This document shows positions 61,034 to 64,000 of a stretch of 64,000 nucleotides of DNA, piece by piece. Origin of the DNA: Microlunatus sagamiharensis. GTDB lineage: Bacteria; Actinomycetota; Actinomycetes; Propionibacteriales; Propionibacteriaceae. A program made the position numbers and the translations under genes. The stretch spans positions 3,410,001 through 3,474,000 of the forward strand of contig NZ_LT629799.1 in the NCBI RefSeq assembly GCF_900105785.1, given 5' to 3'. A model generated the notes under the pieces. It saw only the letters and a program-made list of their open reading frames with translations, ran no database searches and had not been told where the DNA came from. The number at the start of each line of letters is the position of its first letter. Position 1 is the first letter of the stretch.

Positions 61034-61459
61034 TTGCGCATCGACGACATCGACCGCAAGATCCTTGCGGCCCTCGGCGAGAACGGTCGGGAGAGCTACT
61101 CCTCGCTCGGCGCCCGCGTGGGCCTGAGCGTGGCGGCGACCAAGCGCCGGGTCGACCGGCTGCGCGCCGACGGCGCCATCCAGCGCTTCACCGCCGAGAT
61201 CGCGCCCGCCGCGCTGGGCTGGACGATCGAGGCCTTCGTCGAGCTCTACTGCGAGGGGCGCGTCCCGCCGGCCCGGATGGCCGAGATGGTCAGGACCATC
61301 CCCGAGGTCGTCCAGGCCTGGACCGTGACCGGCGAGTCCGACGGGATGCTGATGGTCCGCGCGGAGGACCCCGCGCACTTCGAGCGGGTGCTCGGCACCA
61401 TCCGCGCCGAGCCGGGCGTCAGCCGGACCCGCTCCGCGATCGTCCTCTCCCACCTGTGA
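61034..61459 (+). CDS. Lrp/AsnC-family regulator
   Basis: A 141-residue regulator. The N-terminal helix-turn-helix is IDDIDRKILAALGENGRESYSSLGARVGLSVAATKRRVDRLRADGAI. The C-terminal RAM ligand domain has VELYCEG, VVQAWTVTGESDGMLMVRAED. TTG 61034 with AGGGGG 5 bases upstream is the start. Divergent orientation to the arginine-catabolic pair suggests it is the activator or repressor that senses arginine or ornithine. GTGA overlap couples it to the methyltransferase gene. Confidence 0.9.
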   Translation: MRIDDIDRKILAALGENGRESYSSLGARVGLSVAATKRRVDRLRADGAIQRFTAEIAPAALGWTIEAFVELYCEGRVPPARMAEMVRTIPEVVQAWTVTGESDGMLMVRAEDPAHFERVLGTIRAEPGVSRTRSAIVLSHL

Positions 61460-62325
61460 GCGCCCGCTCGACCGAGCCGCCCCGGCCGGAGGGGCCCGAC
61501 CTCGAGACGCTCGTGCGCCGGCTGCGGGCGGCGGGCTGCGTCTTCGCCGAGGAGGAGGCCGCCCTCGTCCTCGAGCAGGCCGGCGGCTCGGCCGACCCGG
61601 CCGCCGAGGTCGAGCGGATGGCCGCCGAGCGGGAAGGTGGCCTGCCGCTGGAGCAGGTGCTCGGCTGGGCGGCGCTGGCCGGGGTCCGGGTCGCCGTCGA
61701 GCCCGGCGTCTTCGTGCCGCGGCGGCGTACGGAGCTCATGGTCGCCACCGCGGCCGGGCTCGCGTCGGCCCTCCCCGCCGACCGTGAGGTGGTGCTCCTC
61801 GACCTCTGCTGCGGCTCCGGCGCGGTCGCCGCGGCGCTCGTCCACGCGCTCGGGGGCCGGCGTACGCAGGTCGTCGCCGCCGACCTCGACCCGGCGGCCG
61901 TGCACTGCGCCCGCCGGAACCTCCCCGTTGCCACCGTGCTGCGCAGCGACCTCTTCGACGACCTGCCCGCCGACCTGCGGGGCCGCGTCGACGTCCTCAC
62001 CGCCAACGTCCCCTACGTCCCGAGCGCGGCGCTGGCCCTGATGCCGCGCGAGGCCCGCGAGCACGAGCCGCGCCTCGCCCTCGACGGCGGGGACGACGGG
62101 CTGGCCGTGCTCCGCCGCGTCGCGCAGGCCGCGCCCGCCTGGCTCGCGCCGGGCGGGAGCGTGCTCGTGGAGACGAGCGAGGAGCAGCTCGAGGCCGCGC
62201 TGGCGACGTTCCGCGAGGCCGGGCTGGACGCCGCCGCCCGCCGCGACGACGACCTCGGCGCGACCGTCGTGCTCGGCACCCGCCGACCCTCGACGGCCGC
62301 GACCGCTCAGCAGGCCCGACGGTAG
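61456..62325 (+). CDS. PrmC/HemK-like methyltransferase
   Basis: A 289-residue SAM-dependent enzyme of the N5-glutamine methyltransferase group. An N-terminal helical domain (about residues 15-75) precedes FVPRRRTELMVA, the SAM motif LLDLCCGSGAVAAALV, VVAADLDPAAVHCARRN and DVLTANVPYVP. The catalytic NPPY of PrmC appears as NVPY. Relatives annotated as putative protein N5-glutamine methyltransferases are common in actinobacteria, alongside a true PrmC. The GTG start overlaps the Lrp stop. Confidence 0.85.
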   Translation: MSARSTEPPRPEGPDLETLVRRLRAAGCVFAEEEAALVLEQAGGSADPAAEVERMAAEREGGLPLEQVLGWAALAGVRVAVEPGVFVPRRRTELMVATAAGLASALPADREVVLLDLCCGSGAVAAALVHALGGRRTQVVAADLDPAAVHCARRNLPVATVLRSDLFDDLPADLRGRVDVLTANVPYVPSAALALMPREAREHEPRLALDGGDDGLAVLRRVAQAAPAWLAPGGSVLVETSEEQLEAALATFREAGLDAAARRDDDLGATVVLGTRRPSTAATAQQARR

Positions 62326-62334
62326 GCTCGCCGG

Positions 62335-63186
62335 GTGGACCAGCCCGGGAAGACCCCTGCCCCCAGCGGGACGCGTCGCATCCGGCTGGGCGACTTCGCG
62401 CGCGCCAAGCGCGAGGGCCGGCGCTGGGCGATGCTCACCAGCTACGACCAGTACACGGCCTCGATCTTCGACGACGCCGGCGTCTGGGCCCTCCTGGTCG
62501 GCGACTCGGCGGCCAACAACGTCTTCGGCCACGAGACCACGCTCCCGCTGACCGTCGAGGAACTGCTGCCGCTCGCCCGCGCGGTCTCGCGCTCCTCCCG
62601 CCGCGCGTTCGTGGTCTCCGACCTGCCCTTCGGCACCTACGAGGAGGGCCCGGCCCAGGCCCTGCGCACCGCCGTCCGCTTCATGAAGGAGGGCGGCGCC
62701 CACGGGGTCAAGCTCGAGGGCGGCGTCCGCGTGGCCGAGCAGGTCCGGGCGATCACCGACGCCGGCATCCCCGTGATGGGCCACATCGGCTTCACCCCGC
62801 AGAGCGAGCACCAGCTCGGCGGCTACCGCGTGCAGGGTCGCGGCGAGGCCGCCGACCGGCTGCTCGCGGACGCGCACGCCGTCCAGGACGCGGGCGCCTT
62901 CGCCGTCGTCCTCGAGATGGTGCCGGGTGACCTGGCCACCCGGGTGACCGCCGAGCTCTCCATCCCCACCGTCGGCATCGGGGCCGGCCCCGGCTGCGAC
63001 GCCCAGGTGCTCGTGTGGCAGGACGCGATGGGCCTGCGCACGGCCGGCACCGCGCGGTTCGTGAAGCAGTACGCCCAGATGGCCCAGGTCCTCGAGCAGG
63101 CCGCCGCGACCTACGTCGACGAGGTCGCCAGCGGCGCTTTCCCGGCCGCCCAGCACACCTTCGCCGACAGCCCCGTGCAGGCATGA
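62335..63186 (+). CDS. panB: 3-methyl-2-oxobutanoate hydroxymethyltransferase
   Basis: A 283-residue enzyme of pantothenate synthesis that transfers a one-carbon unit to ketoisovalerate. Motifs: [86 protein letters not shown], and [21 protein letters not shown]. Length is typical. The TGA overlaps the panC ATG. Confidence 0.96.
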   Translation: MDQPGKTPAPSGTRRIRLGDFARAKREGRRWAMLTSYDQYTASIFDDAGVWALLVGDSAANNVFGHETTLPLTVEELLPLARAVSRSSRRAFVVSDLPFGTYEEGPAQALRTAVRFMKEGGAHGVKLEGGVRVAEQVRAITDAGIPVMGHIGFTPQSEHQLGGYRVQGRGEAADRLLADAHAVQDAGAFAVVLEMVPGDLATRVTAELSIPTVGIGAGPGCDAQVLVWQDAMGLRTAGTARFVKQYAQMAQVLEQAAATYVDEVASGAFPAAQHTFADSPVQA

Positions 63187-64000
63187 GGGTCGCGCGCAGC
63201 ATCGGGGAGCTGACCGGCCTCCGCGCCGAGGTGCCCGCGGGGCACCGGGTCGGCTTCGTGCCCACCATGGGAGCGCTCCACGCCGGCCACGCCTCGCTGG
63301 TCGAGCAGGCCCGGGCGCTGACCGAGACCGTCGTCGTCAGCATCTTCGTCAACCCGTTGCAGTTCGGTCCGAACGAGGACTACGCCCGCTACCCCCGCCC
63401 GCTGGAGACCGACCTCGAGCGCTGCGCCGACCTGGGCGTCGACCTGGTCTTCGTGCCCTCGGTCAACGACCTCTACCCCTCGGGGCGCCAGGTGAGCGTG
63501 AGCGCCGGGACGATGGGCACTGTGCTCGAGGGCGCCGCCCGTCCCGGCCACTTCGACGGCGTGCTGACCGTCGTGCTCAAGCTGCTCAACCTCGTACGCC
63601 CGCAGGTCGCCCTCTTCGGCCGCAAGGACGCCCAGCAGCTGGCCTGCGTCCAGCGGATGGTCGTCGACCTCAACCTCGACGTGCGCGTCCTCGGCGGCGA
63701 GACCGTGCGCGAGCCGGACGGCCTGGCGCTGTCCAGCCGCAACGTGTTCCTCAGCCCGACCGAGCGGGCGCTGGCGATCGACCTGGCCACGGCCCTCGAG
63801 CGGGCGGCGGCACAGGACACGCTGACCACGGCGCTCGGCGCCGCCCACGCGGTGCTCGACCGCGCGGGCCTCGACCCCGACTTCGACCTCGACTACCTCG
63901 CCGCGGTCAACCCGGAGACGTTCGCCGAGGTGGCCTCCGACGCGGGCGGCGAGGTGCTGCTCGTGGCGGCGGCCGTGGTCGGCGGCACGCGCCTGATCGA
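63183..64000 (+). CDS. panC: Pantothenate synthetase, incomplete at window end
   Basis: Coding continues past base 64000; 272 codons are present. It joins pantoate and beta-alanine with ATP. Visible motifs: [21 protein letters not shown] (HIGH-like), [37 protein letters not shown], and [16 protein letters not shown] (KMSKS-like). ATG 63183 overlaps the panB stop (ATGA), forming a panBC unit. No frame disruption is seen within the window. Confidence 0.95.
   Translation, partial: MRVARSIGELTGLRAEVPAGHRVGFVPTMGALHAGHASLVEQARALTETVVVSIFVNPLQFGPNEDYARYPRPLETDLERCADLGVDLVFVPSVNDLYPSGRQVSVSAGTMGTVLEGAARPGHFDGVLTVVLKLLNLVRPQVALFGRKDAQQLACVQRMVVDLNLDVRVLGGETVREPDGLALSSRNVFLSPTERALAIDLATALERAAAQDTLTTALGAAHAVLDRAGLDPDFDLDYLAAVNPETFAEVASDAGGEVLLVAAAVVGGTRLI

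Overview
The window is 64 kb of very GC-rich, tightly packed bacterial DNA. GTG starts are frequent, ATGA/GTGA start-stop overlaps are common, and no rRNA or complete insertion sequence is visible. Gene content (polyphosphate glucokinase, DUF1707 proteins, a DtxR/IdeR-type iron box, a guanidine-III riboswitch of the actinobacterial type, YdbS/YdbT pairs, CDP-glycerol teichoic acid enzymes) points to an actinomycete. I infer a member of the Propionibacteriales (Nocardioides/Microlunatus-like), but no marker here proves the genus.

Layout. 1-1.5 kb: a leftward tetR, degenerate ABC ATPase and YhgE/Pip operon with its operators. 1.6-7.5 kb: housekeeping enzymes including a glycolate/lactate oxidase pair (glcD-glcF) and an ArsC-like protein without its catalytic cysteine. 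7.6 kb: tRNA-Gly(CCC). 7.9-11.6 kb: DUF1707, YdbS and a YdbT protein fused to an aminoglycoside-phosphotransferase-like kinase. 11.8-13.4 kb: a TetR/SDR divergent pair. 13.5-19.4 kb: ppgK, yaaA, argS and a glycogen-debranching-type glucosidase. 19.4-19.8 kb: guanidine-III riboswitch and Gdx exporter. 20-23 kb: DNA repair glycosylases and a SanA-like protein. 23.7-32 kb: alcohol dehydrogenase, phzF, an iron-regulated siderophore-binding lipoprotein, a deaminase, pgi, a secreted peptidoglycan-binding protein and dgt.

32.2-33.4 kb is a long gene-free stretch holding about a dozen consecutive stem-loops of different sequence. Ten of them show CCCC in the apical loop. I regard it as the best candidate for an undescribed structured RNA. 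33.4-43.5 kb: membrane and secreted proteins, a flavin disulfide reductase, a 3-methyladenine glycosylase, a two-component system, a sulfotransferase, a secreted phospholipase-D-like protein and a CopC-domain protein.

43.5-55.4 kb is a cell-surface locus: two TagE-like glycosyltransferases at the ends, a cytidylyltransferase/oxidoreductase fusion coupled to a large CDP-glycerol glycerophosphotransferase, and two divergent secreted fibronectin-III proteins. Together they suggest poly(glycerol phosphate) wall teichoic acid synthesis and glycosylation. 55.5-64 kb: an MFS exporter, a UbiB/ABC1 kinase, an arginine-catabolic pair (hydrolase and ornithine aminotransferase) with a divergent Lrp regulator, a PrmC-like methyltransferase and panB-panC; panC runs off the end.

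Two families of dispersed palindromic repeats are present. One is a 65-bp perfect or near-perfect hairpin, three copies, each at a gene 3' end. The other contains the widespread CTGAGCTTGTCGAAGGG sequence and appears as inverted pairs, one of which flanks a frameshifted GIY-YIG gene.
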